The translations under genes were made by a program, and so were the position numbers. Below are positions 1-8,642 of a stretch of 64,000 nt of DNA, piece after piece. Origin of the DNA: Moesziomyces globuligerus (Eukaryota; Basidiomycota; Ustilaginomycetes; Ustilaginales; Ustilaginaceae); assembly GCA_030849465.1 (NCBI GenBank), contig JARVLF010000020.1:186001-250000 (forward strand), given 5' to 3'. Position 1 is the first letter of the stretch. Each line of letters starts with the position of its first letter. The notes beneath the pieces are model-generated. The model was given only the letters and a program-made list of their open reading frames with translations. It did no database searches and was not told the origin of the DNA.

Positions 1-2232
1 AACGTGCAGGGCTCGACCGTGTACAATACCACGATCCTCTACCTCGTCCAGGCGTTTACGTACGGCGGCAACATCTACTTTGCGCTCATCGGCATGTCGT
101 TTGTCGCGCACCACGTCAAGCGCTGGCAGAACCGCGTCGACTATACGATCGACATGTTTTCGCCGCTGCTCGACATGACCAAGCACATCAAACGGCGCGT
201 CTGGCAGGAGACGCTCTCCATCCTCCTCCTCTCGGCACCCGAGCTCCACATGCCGCTCGAACAGGTGATCGCCTTCTCGGTCTCGGACGACGAGCGCTGG
301 CCGCCGTACCTCATCGACTTTCGCGGCTCGGTCGCCGAACGCCACATCGAAAACCTCAAGATCCTCAAGCACATCGGCATACACGCCTACCGCGCCGAGG
401 TCGACTTTGCGCGCACCGCGCCAGGCGCGCGCCGCGATGCGCTCGTCCACCGCATCCAGTCCGAGCTCACCGGGCCCGACGTCTACTATCGGCCGACGGC
501 GCCTGCGTTCGCCTCGGGTGTGCTCTCGTTCTTTGGCAAGGCGTTTGTGGTGCCGTTTCCGCCCACGGTCGTCGTGTGCTACGACGAGGGGGGCAGCGTC
601 GTGCTCACCGAGGTCGACGAGCTCGAGGCGTTGGTGGCGCAGAACGGCGAGGCGCGTGTGCAGAGCCGCAAGCGCGTGCGCCAGGCGCTGCGTGCGCTCG
701 AGGGCCAGCGTGTCCTGTGCCCCTATGTGGACAGCGTCCAGGTGGGCGATGCGACGAGCGGCATGGTGGTGCTCGACAAGCTCGTCGCTCGCCTCTCGCG
801 CCGACGCGGGGCTCTGCCGCGGTTCGGTGGACGCAGCGCCGCGCGCGTGCAGGCCGACTACGTGCTCGCCACGCCCGTCTCGTACGTCGAGGGGACGCTG
901 CGCATCGAGCGGCGCCACGAGTTCGACTGGGCCGGCTACAACTTTGACGGCGGCTTTGACGTTTCGATCGTCTACGACGCGGGGCGCACGCAGGATGCGA
1001 CGGGTACGGTGAGCGTGGTCGAGCGTCGGCTCGTCGTCTCGGCCTCGCGCGCGTTCGGCCTGACGGAAGACTTTGAGCTCACGCCGGCGCTCTCGCGCTT
1101 CTTGCAGGACAACGAGACGGCGGTGGTGGAGCGCGCGCCGCTCGTCGAGCGCATGCTGCACAGCTACCGTCGCGACTTTGCGCGCGAGGCGCGCTGGAAG
1201 GCGCGCGTGCTGCCCTACTCGTTCCTCACCGACGTCTTTGACAACGACGGGCTGAGTCCGCTCGGGCTCCGCATGGCGTTGGTCGAGACGGGCTGTGGGC
1301 GGAGCATGCGCAACCTGCCCATGCTCTACGAGGGCTGCGTGACGCTCATGTACGAGCGGCTCGCCGCCATCAACCGCACGCCCGTCCACCGCTTCTGGTG
1401 GCTGCTCTTCGACGAGCTCTGGCGGCTCAACAGCAGCGACTATGCGCAGCTGCGCAAGCACCGCACCGCCTTTTCGCCCCAGTATCCCTCCTCGATCGCC
1501 TACCGTCCCATGCCGCGCAGCGAGCTCGAGTGCTTCCTCGCCCAGCGCGGCCTCTGGCACCAGGCCGGCGCCAAGGGCGGTCCGTTCAATCGCGGCCTGC
1601 TCAATCGGCTCTACTTTTACCTCAACGAGATCGTCTTTGCGGGCCACCACGACGGCCGCGTGCTCAATCCGCGCCGGGGCTGGTCGGCCGACCCGCACGG
1701 CGAGGCGGAAGCGCAACGGGGCGCGGAGAATCCGTTGCTCGATCCAGTCGGCTCCGACCTGCGACGCGCAGCGACGATCAAAGTCGGCCTTGCGCACGAC
1801 GCCACTCATGCTACGCGGCGGGATATCTCGACGATCGACGACACGCCCGCACCCGACGCCGAAGCGCCGGCGACCGGCGCGCGGAGACGTGGCGGCGATC
1901 GGTCGTGGGGGACGACGGCCGCGTCGGGGACAGCGTCGCAGTTCACGGGTGGGGGAACGGCGTATTCGACCGACAGCATCGTCGTGCGCACCGCGTACCG
2001 GTGGGAACAACGGCTCGACGGCTACGCGACCGACACGCGCTGGCAGCGCTTCGGCATCCGCGCGCTCCAGTGGCTCTCGCTCCACCCGGTCGAGCTCAAG
2101 CTCGAACGCGACAAGCTCTTCCTCTACCTCAAGCTCGTCGATGCGCCCGAGGCCGGCAAGGTCGGCAAGCGCTACGAGCTGCTCAAGCCGAGCTGCCGCC
2201 GTCCCGCGCCCGGCCAAGACGGAGCAATGTAA
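1..2232 (+). CDS. Unrecognised membrane-associated protein, 3' part only
   Basis: The reading frame is open at the left edge (first in-frame codons AAC GTG CAG), so the gene begins upstream and about 743 codons are visible. I do not recognise the family. A hydrophobic stretch near visible residues 9-36 (ILYLVQAFTY...IYFALIGMSFVA) could be a membrane segment. After it comes a mostly soluble region rich in Arg, Leu and Asp, a low-complexity Ala/Gly/Thr/Arg stretch near residues 605-650, and a basic C-terminal segment ending at a TAA. There are no kinase, transporter, zinc-finger or nucleotide-binding signatures. It is convergent with the Saf4 gene, with only about 120 bases between stop codons. 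GC-biased third positions and an uninterrupted frame over 2.2 kb make coding very likely; the function is unknown. Confidence 0.8.
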   Translation, partial: NVQGSTVYNTTILYLVQAFTYGGNIYFALIGMSFVAHHVKRWQNRVDYTIDMFSPLLDMTKHIKRRVWQETLSILLLSAPELHMPLEQVIAFSVSDDERWPPYLIDFRGSVAERHIENLKILKHIGIHAYRAEVDFARTAPGARRDALVHRIQSELTGPDVYYRPTAPAFASGVLSFFGKAFVVPFPPTVVVCYDEGGSVVLTEVDELEALVAQNGEARVQSRKRVRQALRALEGQRVLCPYVDSVQVGDATSGMVVLDKLVARLSRRRGALPRFGGRSAARVQADYVLATPVSYVEGTLRIERRHEFDWAGYNFDGGFDVSIVYDAGRTQDATGTVSVVERRLVVSASRAFGLTEDFELTPALSRFLQDNETAVVERAPLVERMLHSYRRDFAREARWKARVLPYSFLTDVFDNDGLSPLGLRMALVETGCGRSMRNLPMLYEGCVTLMYERLAAINRTPVHRFWWLLFDELWRLNSSDYAQLRKHRTAFSPQYPSSIAYRPMPRSELECFLAQRGLWHQAGAKGGPFNRGLLNRLYFYLNEIVFAGHHDGRVLNPRRGWSADPHGEAEAQRGAENPLLDPVGSDLRRAATIKVGLAHDATHATRRDISTIDDTPAPDAEAPATGARRRGGDRSWGTTAASGTASQFTGGGTAYSTDSIVVRTAYRWEQRLDGYATDTRWQRFGIRALQWLSLHPVELKLERDKLFLYLKLVDAPEAGKVGKRYELLKPSCRRPAPGQDGAM

Positions 2233-2351
2233 AGTCTAGAAGTGGGGTAATGCGTATGTTGGGTGTGCTGGATGTGGGTATCATGGATGCTGTGCGCCGG
2301 GTCATTCTGTGAACTTCGGGTTATGAGCTTGTGGTCGAGCAGGTGCCGGGC

Positions 2352-3218
2352 TTAGGACGGTGGTCGTGAGGAGGCGGTAGAGTGGAGCGAGGCCGACCTT
2401 TTGCGCGTGTTGGCTACGAGCCTCGCCTGTAGTCTCTGAGCAGCCGAGAGCGCTTTGGCCTTGTCCCTCGCTGGCGGTTTCTTGCTTGCTGAGGAGGTGG
2501 AAGCCGTACTTTGCTGTCTGCTCCACTCTCTTCTGTCCTTCTCGTCGGTAGCTGGCGAGGAGGGTAGTAGCGACCTATCGTGATTCCAGCCTATCCTATC
2601 GCGAAGCTCAACATCCCTGTGAAGCTGTTCTGTCCTGGACCTCTTTTGCTTGCGAAACGCATGCCTTAGATGGACGTTCCGCGCGTACGGATCTGCCCAG
2701 GTCCGGTCTGCGAGCTGTTCGAGCTGCGCGATCCTCTTCCGCCGCTCTCTTTCTCCTTTCTTCTCCTGCTGATCCGCATCGATCTTGGCGAAAGCGTCCT
2801 TGCCAGCTTCTGCGTTCGGTGGGGGATCGGTGTCGTAGATGGGATGGCCGCCGTGTTCACTCGGGTCCCAGTGTTGGTGTTGCTGGCGGGCGCCGTGGTG
2901 GACGATGTAGCGCGCGTGTTGCGGGTCGGTGCGGATCTCGAACCATGCGGAACAGGTACACTTGCATCGGAACGCCCAGATTTTGGTGCCGAGGTAGTCG
3001 TCGACGTGACGCTTCTCTGCGTTGAAGCGTCGGCCCTGCGCGACGTGTGCAGCACAGCCGTCGCACCAGACGTGGAACGGCAGCTCGAAGCGAACGATCA
3101 ACACCCCCTCGGTGGCGAGTTTGCGTGCACGCGCACCGAGGGGATGCGTCGTGTTGAACGCATCCCGCCGCGGATCAGCGTCCGGCGGCCGATATCGGCC
3201 CATGTTGAAGCCCTGCAT
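2352..3218 (-). CDS. Splicing factor of the Yju2/CWC16 family, Saf4/CCDC130 type
   Basis: A 288-residue protein if it begins at the Met of MQGFNMGRYRPPD, the highly conserved N-terminus of CCDC130/Saf4 proteins. The same frame stays open to an ATG at 3293, but those 25 extra residues look like translated leader. The first half carries the family core: GVLIVRFELPFHVWCDGC, then RRFNAEK, YLGTKIWAFRCKC and WFEIRTDP, including a zinc-binding type CxxC pair; the second Cys group is CxCxC, slightly unlike the usual spacing. The C-terminal half is charged and Ser/Lys/Arg-rich with a likely coiled coil (QQEKKGERERRKRIAQLEQL). Members act with the spliceosome around the catalytic steps. The gene is divergent from the 3485 gene over about 270 bases. 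Confidence 0.88.
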   Translation of the reverse strand: MQGFNMGRYRPPDADPRRDAFNTTHPLGARARKLATEGVLIVRFELPFHVWCDGCAAHVAQGRRFNAEKRHVDDYLGTKIWAFRCKCTCSAWFEIRTDPQHARYIVHHGARQQHQHWDPSEHGGHPIYDTDPPPNAEAGKDAFAKIDADQQEKKGERERRKRIAQLEQLADRTWADPYARNVHLRHAFRKQKRSRTEQLHRDVELRDRIGWNHDRSLLPSSPATDEKDRREWSRQQSTASTSSASKKPPARDKAKALSAAQRLQARLVANTRKRSASLHSTASSRPPS

Positions 3219-3484
3219 CGGGCAAAGTGGTCGAGGGTGAGAGGCAGACGAGGTGGTGGAGAGGATGTTGGCCGTCGTTGGATTCGCCTCCACCTTTAAA
3301 TAAATTGGGGCTCGAAAAAAAGTCGAGGCGCAAGAACTGAGCTTCCGTCTTCCGGTGTTGATCCTTCAGGGTCCAGATAGGCATAACCGCCCCCACCACC
3401 ACCACCACCGACGCACCTTGGCAATCACCCTCCGCGGGATACATGGGCTGCTGGTCGATGTAGCACCTCTGCGCACGCACTACC
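3219..3484. promoter_or_regulatory. Short shared divergent promoter region
   Basis: About 270 bases separate the likely Saf4 start (minus strand) from the ATG at 3485 (plus strand), so both promoters must lie here. It holds a CAC trinucleotide run near 3391-3410 and an A/T-rich patch near 3296-3320. No clear TATA box is visible. Confidence 0.5.
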
Positions 3485-5218
3485 ATGCATGCTCTGGTGT
3501 TCCTCCCGCCTGCCACGCTGAGCCGCTTTGGCGGGGCTCGGCGTAGCACGGTCGAGGTCGAGCTCTCGCGCGCCAGGCGGGCGCCGCACGAGCAAGTGGT
3601 GGCGGACTCGGCGGATCCGTACGGTCCTCTGTTCTACGAGTCGAGCGCGGCCGTATCTGAGGTCGCGGTGGGTCGGCACGGCGTGCCGTGGGAAGAGCTG
3701 CATGTGCTCGCCTCGCCCCCGAGGCAAACCCAGGCCGAGGCCGAGGTCGAGGTCGAGCTTGCAGAGCCGGATTACGGACAGCCGCGGTCGTACGCGCGGT
3801 CGAAACGCGTGCGTATAACCTCGCCCGTGCTCGTCATCGAGACGCCCGAACGCACCCGTGGGTTCGAGGTGGAAAACACCCCGTCCGATCCGGTCGGCCC
3901 TACCCACCCTACCACCCATCCAGAGCCTAGGTGGCTCGAGGACGAGGCGGAGACCAGCCGCGTGGTGCTCGATGCTTCCACCGACTACGATGACGATGAA
4001 TGTGATGAGGACGATGCTGGAAATCGAGGCGAGCAGGGTGGTAGGACGACGCCGGAGGTTCTGGCCGCGCTAGGAGCTGCGCGCTACGCCAGCGACGCCA
4101 GTGTCGAGCAGCAAAGCGTCGAGGCCGAGGCGACGGTGTCGGTATCGTCGCTGCAGATCCGCGCGCCCGTCCCCGCTCGTCAACCAGCCCCTACGTGTCG
4201 CTTCACGTTCTTCGCCAAACGCCCCTCGCTCGCCCCCTCGCACCCCACCCCGCCGAGCATCGTCGTTCAATCCGCCCCCTCCCCCACCGACTCCGAGCTC
4301 AACAAGACCAGCGAGGCCAGCGAGGTCAACAAGGTCAACAGGGCTAGAACGGTGGAGGTCGGGGTGGGGGAGGATTCGCTGCGGGGATTGCCGGTGATGA
4401 ACGCGCACGGAGTCTCTTTAAGTTCGCTTGGCGGGGATGGGGAGAACTCAGCGGCATCGGAGGGGATGGAGGGGATGGAGTCGATCTTGCCGCGGGCGAC
4501 ATTGGGGTTTTCGTTGGCGCAGCTCACGCCGCTCGCGCGCATCCTCGCTCATCCTACGCACTTCCTCGCCACGCCGCGGCCGCGCTACGCCACCGAGACG
4601 TGCGGCGCCACGTCGCACCGCGTCCAGCTGCTCGTCGTCATCAAGGACGTGGGGGAGCTCGTGCGCGTTCGATCGAACCACACCGGACCCACGCGCGTGG
4701 GGGGTGATGGTAAGGTGGACGTGGTCGAGTTGGTGGTGATGGATGGTTGGATAGCACCGGTTCCACTGCGTGGGTCGCAGGGGCAGAGGGCGAAGGTGGA
4801 AAAGCAGTTGCTCAAGGTCGTACTCTGGGCAGATCTGGCCACCACCTGGACCTCCGTGGAACAAGGAGCGACGACGAGTACAGGCTCATCAGCAGTACCA
4901 ACGGTACCAACGGCGTTACGAGCGGGCGATGTGGTGTTTCTCGAGAACCTGGTGCTTGCTCGTCAGACCTCGTATCAACCTCCTGCGCGAAGGTCTCGAC
5001 TCGGAACAGGCTTTCCTCCGCGAGATGCATCGGCAGCTCATGAGCGCATCAGCCTGGTTGCTCATGCTGCCCCACACCACGCGAGTCGCATCACACTGTG
5101 CTACCGCTCCCACGTCCTCACCCCCAGCGACAGGCAGAGGAACTTCGACCCGGACCTAGCCGCATTCGACCCCAAAAGCCGTCGCATCCTAGACCTCGTC
5201 CACCTCTACCAATCCTAA
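3485..5218 (+). CDS. Unrecognised protein with a possible OB-fold region
   Basis: A 577-residue intronless frame starting MHALVFLPPATL. Residues 1-340 are low complexity: acidic Glu/Val repeats, an Asp/Glu run (YDDDECDEDDAGN) and Ser/Pro/Thr-rich stretches. The last 230 residues look folded. From about residue 346 there is LTPLARILAHPTHFLAT, then alternating strands HRVQLLVVIKDVGELVRV, KVDVVELVVMDGWIAPV, QLLKVVLWADLATTW and LRAGDVVFLENLVLAR. That order (strand, strand, 'VVLWADLA', 'L+AGDVV+LEN') resembles OB-fold DNA-binding domains such as those of RPA1 and SHLD2. This is pattern reading only and the family assignment is an inference. The gene is convergent with the GATA factor, 97 bases between stops. 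Confidence 0.75.
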   Translation: MHALVFLPPATLSRFGGARRSTVEVELSRARRAPHEQVVADSADPYGPLFYESSAAVSEVAVGRHGVPWEELHVLASPPRQTQAEAEVEVELAEPDYGQPRSYARSKRVRITSPVLVIETPERTRGFEVENTPSDPVGPTHPTTHPEPRWLEDEAETSRVVLDASTDYDDDECDEDDAGNRGEQGGRTTPEVLAALGAARYASDASVEQQSVEAEATVSVSSLQIRAPVPARQPAPTCRFTFFAKRPSLAPSHPTPPSIVVQSAPSPTDSELNKTSEASEVNKVNRARTVEVGVGEDSLRGLPVMNAHGVSLSSLGGDGENSAASEGMEGMESILPRATLGFSLAQLTPLARILAHPTHFLATPRPRYATETCGATSHRVQLLVVIKDVGELVRVRSNHTGPTRVGGDGKVDVVELVVMDGWIAPVPLRGSQGQRAKVEKQLLKVVLWADLATTWTSVEQGATTSTGSSAVPTVPTALRAGDVVFLENLVLARQTSYQPPARRSRLGTGFPPRDASAAHERISLVAHAAPHHASRITLCYRSHVLTPSDRQRNFDPDLAAFDPKSRRILDLVHLYQS

Positions 5219-5315
5219 CCACCACCCACACCATTCTTTGGCGCTGTGTCACACGTACAAGTTGTCATGAAGAAGTTGATGTAAAAACACCAGAGGGGAA
5301 GAAAGGGGGGTTGTT

Positions 5316-8300
5316 TTACCACCAGCTTCCGGCTTGGGGTGTGCCTCCTTCGCCGAGGTCTACGCCGGCAGACTGTGCGGACGAGGCGGCGAGTGGGGTG
5401 GGGAGGACACGCGCAAAGTCGGCCTCGCGCGGCGCGGGACCACTGCTACTAGCGCGACGTTCAGCGCCCGGCGTAGCGAGGTCGAGCATCAGACTATCGT
5501 GCCCTCCGAGATTACTCGGCGTCCCCACACCCGCCACATCCACCCGCGACTCCTCCCCTCCTTCTCCAGGTGGCCCGGATGCACCGGCTGGTGCGGGTGG
5601 TGTGGGGGGCAAGCCGGACTGTGCAGCGACAAAGGCAGGGGAGGAAGCGAACGGGTTATGGATGCCCGCTGCGGCAGCGACTGAGGCAGTAGCGCCGAGC
5701 GGATTCTGCGCAAAGAAGGCGGGGAACTTTTCGGCCGCTTGATGCACCGCATACGCCAGCGCCGGGTGCGCCGAAAACGCCGCGGACAACGTCTGCAGAT
5801 CCGCCACCCCCGATGCAGGCACGGGAGGCGAAGTGGCAGAGACCGACGACGTCGGCGTCCCATTCGACCCGCTCATCGACGGTGGTCCCGATGGCGCCTG
5901 CGTCCAACTCCATCCAAACGTCGACTGCTGCGAAGCCTGCCCCACCCCCGCGGTCGAATCTCCACCGTTGCCTACACTGGATCCAGACGCAGGCGGCACA
6001 CCCGTCGAAAACCGATTCACCGCAGTCGCAAACGCGTCGTTGAGCTGGTGCGCAATGTTCCCCTCCGACTGCCCTGCACCACCTGCACTGCCCGTACCCC
6101 CCGTACCGCCCGTCCCAACGCCGAGTGACGGCCAGCCCGAACCCGCGACACCAGCCGAGCCGGGCGCCGAGGCGGCTGCGGAGGCGACGGCCATCTTGGC
6201 CTCGTTGGGCTGGAGCTGGAAGGTGACCGAGTTCGACTTTGCGCGTGCGGGTTTATCGAGCGCCATGGGCTCCGGGCGCGGTGCGCCGGACTGCGCCTCG
6301 CCACCCGCCGCGGCCGTTGGTGGCGCGGCGCTCTGCTGCGGCTGAGGCGAGGTGCGACGGGAGCTGGCGGTGGAGGCGCGGCCGCGCTTCTCGTCGTAGC
6401 GCGAGCGCTTCTTGATGACGTCTGCGCGCATGGTGACGGGGCGATGCTCGTTGTGCAGCTTGAGGTAGAGTCCGCACGCGTTGCAGACCGTATGGCCCGC
6501 ATCGTCCTTGCGCCAGAGCGGCGTGGTGTAGGTGCCGCAGTTGAAGCACGACATCATGTCGTCTGCGCCGGGCTCTCCGTCGCGCGAGGGCGAGCCGCTG
6601 CGCGATCCGGGCGCCGACGCACCGCCCGGCGTCGCCGAAGGCGTCATGTGCCCCGAATGCGAATGGCTATGATGACTCTTGAGACTCTTGGGCCGCGGCG
6701 TCTTGTGCAGCTTGAGATACAGCCCGCACGCATTGCACAGCAGGAGGTCGTTCGGATCGCGTCGCCAGAGCGGCGTCGAGGTCGCGCCGCAGTTGGTGCA
6801 CTGCGCCTGCGTCGGCGGCGCGTTGGTGGCGATGCTCGGCGTCGAGCTCCCCGGCGGCAGCGCATCGCGCCGGTTGAGCTCGGGGTTGATGGCGGTAAAC
6901 GCGATGGAGCCGGCGATGCTCTTGCGTCCGCGCGGCTTGGGCTTGGCCATGCCATCGGCGCTGAGCGAGCCGTCGGTCGAGTGTCGCTTGACGGGACGCG
7001 CGGGCGCGGTGCTCGTCGACGGACCTGGACTCGAGCCGGATCGGCCGATGTTGCCGAGCGTCGGCCGCATCGTCGGCGACGAGGGCGCCGAGAGCGAGTC
7101 GACCGGACGATCTGCGCCCTGGAACGGCCCGGCTTCGGGTGCGAGCAACGGCGTCGTGGGCACCGAGACCGAGGTGCCGCGCGCACCGAACAGCGACGGC
7201 TGCGGCGGCCCGGCGTGGATCGTCGAGACCGAGGTATCGATCTGCAGGCCGCCCATGGCGTTGTGCGCGTTGTGCGCATTGGCGACGCTGCCGTACGCCG
7301 AGAGCGGCAGATGCGCGCCTTCGGGCAGACTCTGCGACAGACCCGACGCCTTCTGATCCGGCGCTCCGAGCGAGTTGGCCGAGGCGAGCCAATCGGGCTC
7401 GGCGCTGAGCGGGCCGGCGAGGTTGCCGCTCCAGACGCTGCTGCCGACGCTGCCGTCGGGGCTGGGCTCCTTGGACTCTGGCCGAGAGCTGTTCTGGATG
7501 TGGGTGCGCTGTGTCTGTTCGGCGAGCTTGCGCATCGTGCGCAGCTCTTCGGCCTTCTTCCTGGCGAGCTCGGAAGCCAGCTTCTGTGGCTGCGCGTCGG
7601 TCTTCTTGCGGCGGTTCTGCTTGATCTTGACCGGGCCGACGCTCTGTCTGCTGGGGCCCGAGGAGGGCGCCGAGGCGCGCGGGAAGCTGTGCGCAGCGGA
7701 CGACGAGAGGTGGGCAAACGAGTGGTCGAAGGGGGCGTTGAAGTTGGGGAGGTCGCCGACGGGGATTCCGAGGTCGGCGAGGTCCATCTGGACGTCCTCC
7801 ATGTCGCCGAGGCCGGCGAGGAGGCTGTCGAGGGGCGCGTTGAGGTCGATGTGGTGGTTGAGGAGGAGGTCGCGTTCGGCGGCCTCGATGTCTTCGATGC
7901 GGTAGCCGGCGGACGAGGCGCCGAGGTTCGAGATGCCTGCGCTTGCCATGATCTGGTCAAAGGTGGCGCCCGAGTCAAAGGCGCCGAGGGCGGCGGCGTG
8001 GTGGTCGTCTGCGGCGGCGGTGAGGTCCATGGCGTCGCTGCTGCGGTCGTTTGTGGCGGCGTGGGGCGACGACGAGAGGTGGAGGGGGAACTTGTTTGTT
8101 GTGCCGACGGGGCCGCTCTGGCGCTGGTTGTGAGCATAGTCTCTGGAGGCGTCCTTGTTGCCGACGGTGGTCTGCTTAAAGTTGACGGTGGGGTCGAGGG
8201 CAAAGGTGTACTGCATGTCCTTCATGCTCTGTTTGCTGGTGCTGCCGGTGCGGAACTTGCCCTGGAGCTTGGCGACGGCGAGTGCGCGGAGCTTCTGGCG

Positions 8301-8642
8301 CTCTACGGCCTTTTTGCGGAGCGCCTCGCCCGAGTCGGTCTTTCGAAAGGGGGGCGCGGTGAGTTCGCCGATGGCGCGGCCGCGGTCGCGGTCGAGCTTC
8401 TCTCCGGTGGACTTGGAGAGCTTTTTAAAGTCGCGGCGGCTCTTTACGTCGTCGTTCTCGACCATGAGGTCGTGGAGGTACCAGAGGCGCCAGCTGAGGT
8501 TTTCGAGGCGCTGACCCTGCTCGAGGTGTGCGGCGACCTTTGTGCAGACGCGCCAGGTGCGTGTGAGCGAGTCTTCATCGTGGAGGTTGGAGAAGGGGCT
8601 GAAGGACTTGTTGCCTTTGACCTTGAGCAGCAGAGGTGCCAT
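5316..8642 (-). CDS. GATA transcription factor with two zinc fingers and an AreA-type N-terminal domain
   Basis: A 1108-residue nuclear regulator. I chose the ATG at 8642 (MAPLLLKVKGNKSF) because conservation begins there; the frame stays open 45 codons further upstream. Residues about 10-60 contain TRTWRVCTKVAAHLEQGQ and RLENLSWRLWYLHDLMV, the DUF1752-type region found at the N-terminus of AreA/Gaf1-class GATA factors. Two C-x2-C-x17-C-x2-C GATA fingers follow at about residues 615-640 (CTNCGATSTPLWRRD) and 699-724 (CFNCGTYTTPLWRKD), the second followed by the basic tail ADVIKKRSRYDEKRGR. The linker is His/Ser/Gly-rich and lacks the Cys cluster of siderophore regulators (Urbs1, SreA, Fep1). 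The rest is Ser/Pro/Ala-rich. By family, a nitrogen or nutrient regulator is likely, but the target pathway is not shown. Confidence 0.9.
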   Translation of the reverse strand: MAPLLLKVKGNKSFSPFSNLHDEDSLTRTWRVCTKVAAHLEQGQRLENLSWRLWYLHDLMVENDDVKSRRDFKKLSKSTGEKLDRDRGRAIGELTAPPFRKTDSGEALRKKAVERQKLRALAVAKLQGKFRTGSTSKQSMKDMQYTFALDPTVNFKQTTVGNKDASRDYAHNQRQSGPVGTTNKFPLHLSSSPHAATNDRSSDAMDLTAAADDHHAAALGAFDSGATFDQIMASAGISNLGASSAGYRIEDIEAAERDLLLNHHIDLNAPLDSLLAGLGDMEDVQMDLADLGIPVGDLPNFNAPFDHSFAHLSSSAAHSFPRASAPSSGPSRQSVGPVKIKQNRRKKTDAQPQKLASELARKKAEELRTMRKLAEQTQRTHIQNSSRPESKEPSPDGSVGSSVWSGNLAGPLSAEPDWLASANSLGAPDQKASGLSQSLPEGAHLPLSAYGSVANAHNAHNAMGGLQIDTSVSTIHAGPPQPSLFGARGTSVSVPTTPLLAPEAGPFQGADRPVDSLSAPSSPTMRPTLGNIGRSGSSPGPSTSTAPARPVKRHSTDGSLSADGMAKPKPRGRKSIAGSIAFTAINPELNRRDALPPGSSTPSIATNAPPTQAQCTNCGATSTPLWRRDPNDLLLCNACGLYLKLHKTPRPKSLKSHHSHSHSGHMTPSATPGGASAPGSRSGSPSRDGEPGADDMMSCFNCGTYTTPLWRKDDAGHTVCNACGLYLKLHNEHRPVTMRADVIKKRSRYDEKRGRASTASSRRTSPQPQQSAAPPTAAAGGEAQSGAPRPEPMALDKPARAKSNSVTFQLQPNEAKMAVASAAASAPGSAGVAGSGWPSLGVGTGGTGGTGSAGGAGQSEGNIAHQLNDAFATAVNRFSTGVPPASGSSVGNGGDSTAGVGQASQQSTFGWSWTQAPSGPPSMSGSNGTPTSSVSATSPPVPASGVADLQTLSAAFSAHPALAYAVHQAAEKFPAFFAQNPLGATASVAAAAGIHNPFASSPAFVAAQSGLPPTPPAPAGASGPPGEGGEESRVDVAGVGTPSNLGGHDSLMLDLATPGAERRASSSGPAPREADFARVLPTPLAASSAQSAGVDLGEGGTPQAGSWW

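Noticed and set aside
4..6. GTG at the left edge as a start codon
   Set aside because: Eukaryotic nuclear genes start at ATG and the frame is open to base 1, so the gene continues upstream.
5316..8642. Assignment as the iron/siderophore repressor Urbs1
   Set aside because: The Cys-rich iron-sensing cluster between fingers is absent and the N-terminus is AreA-type.
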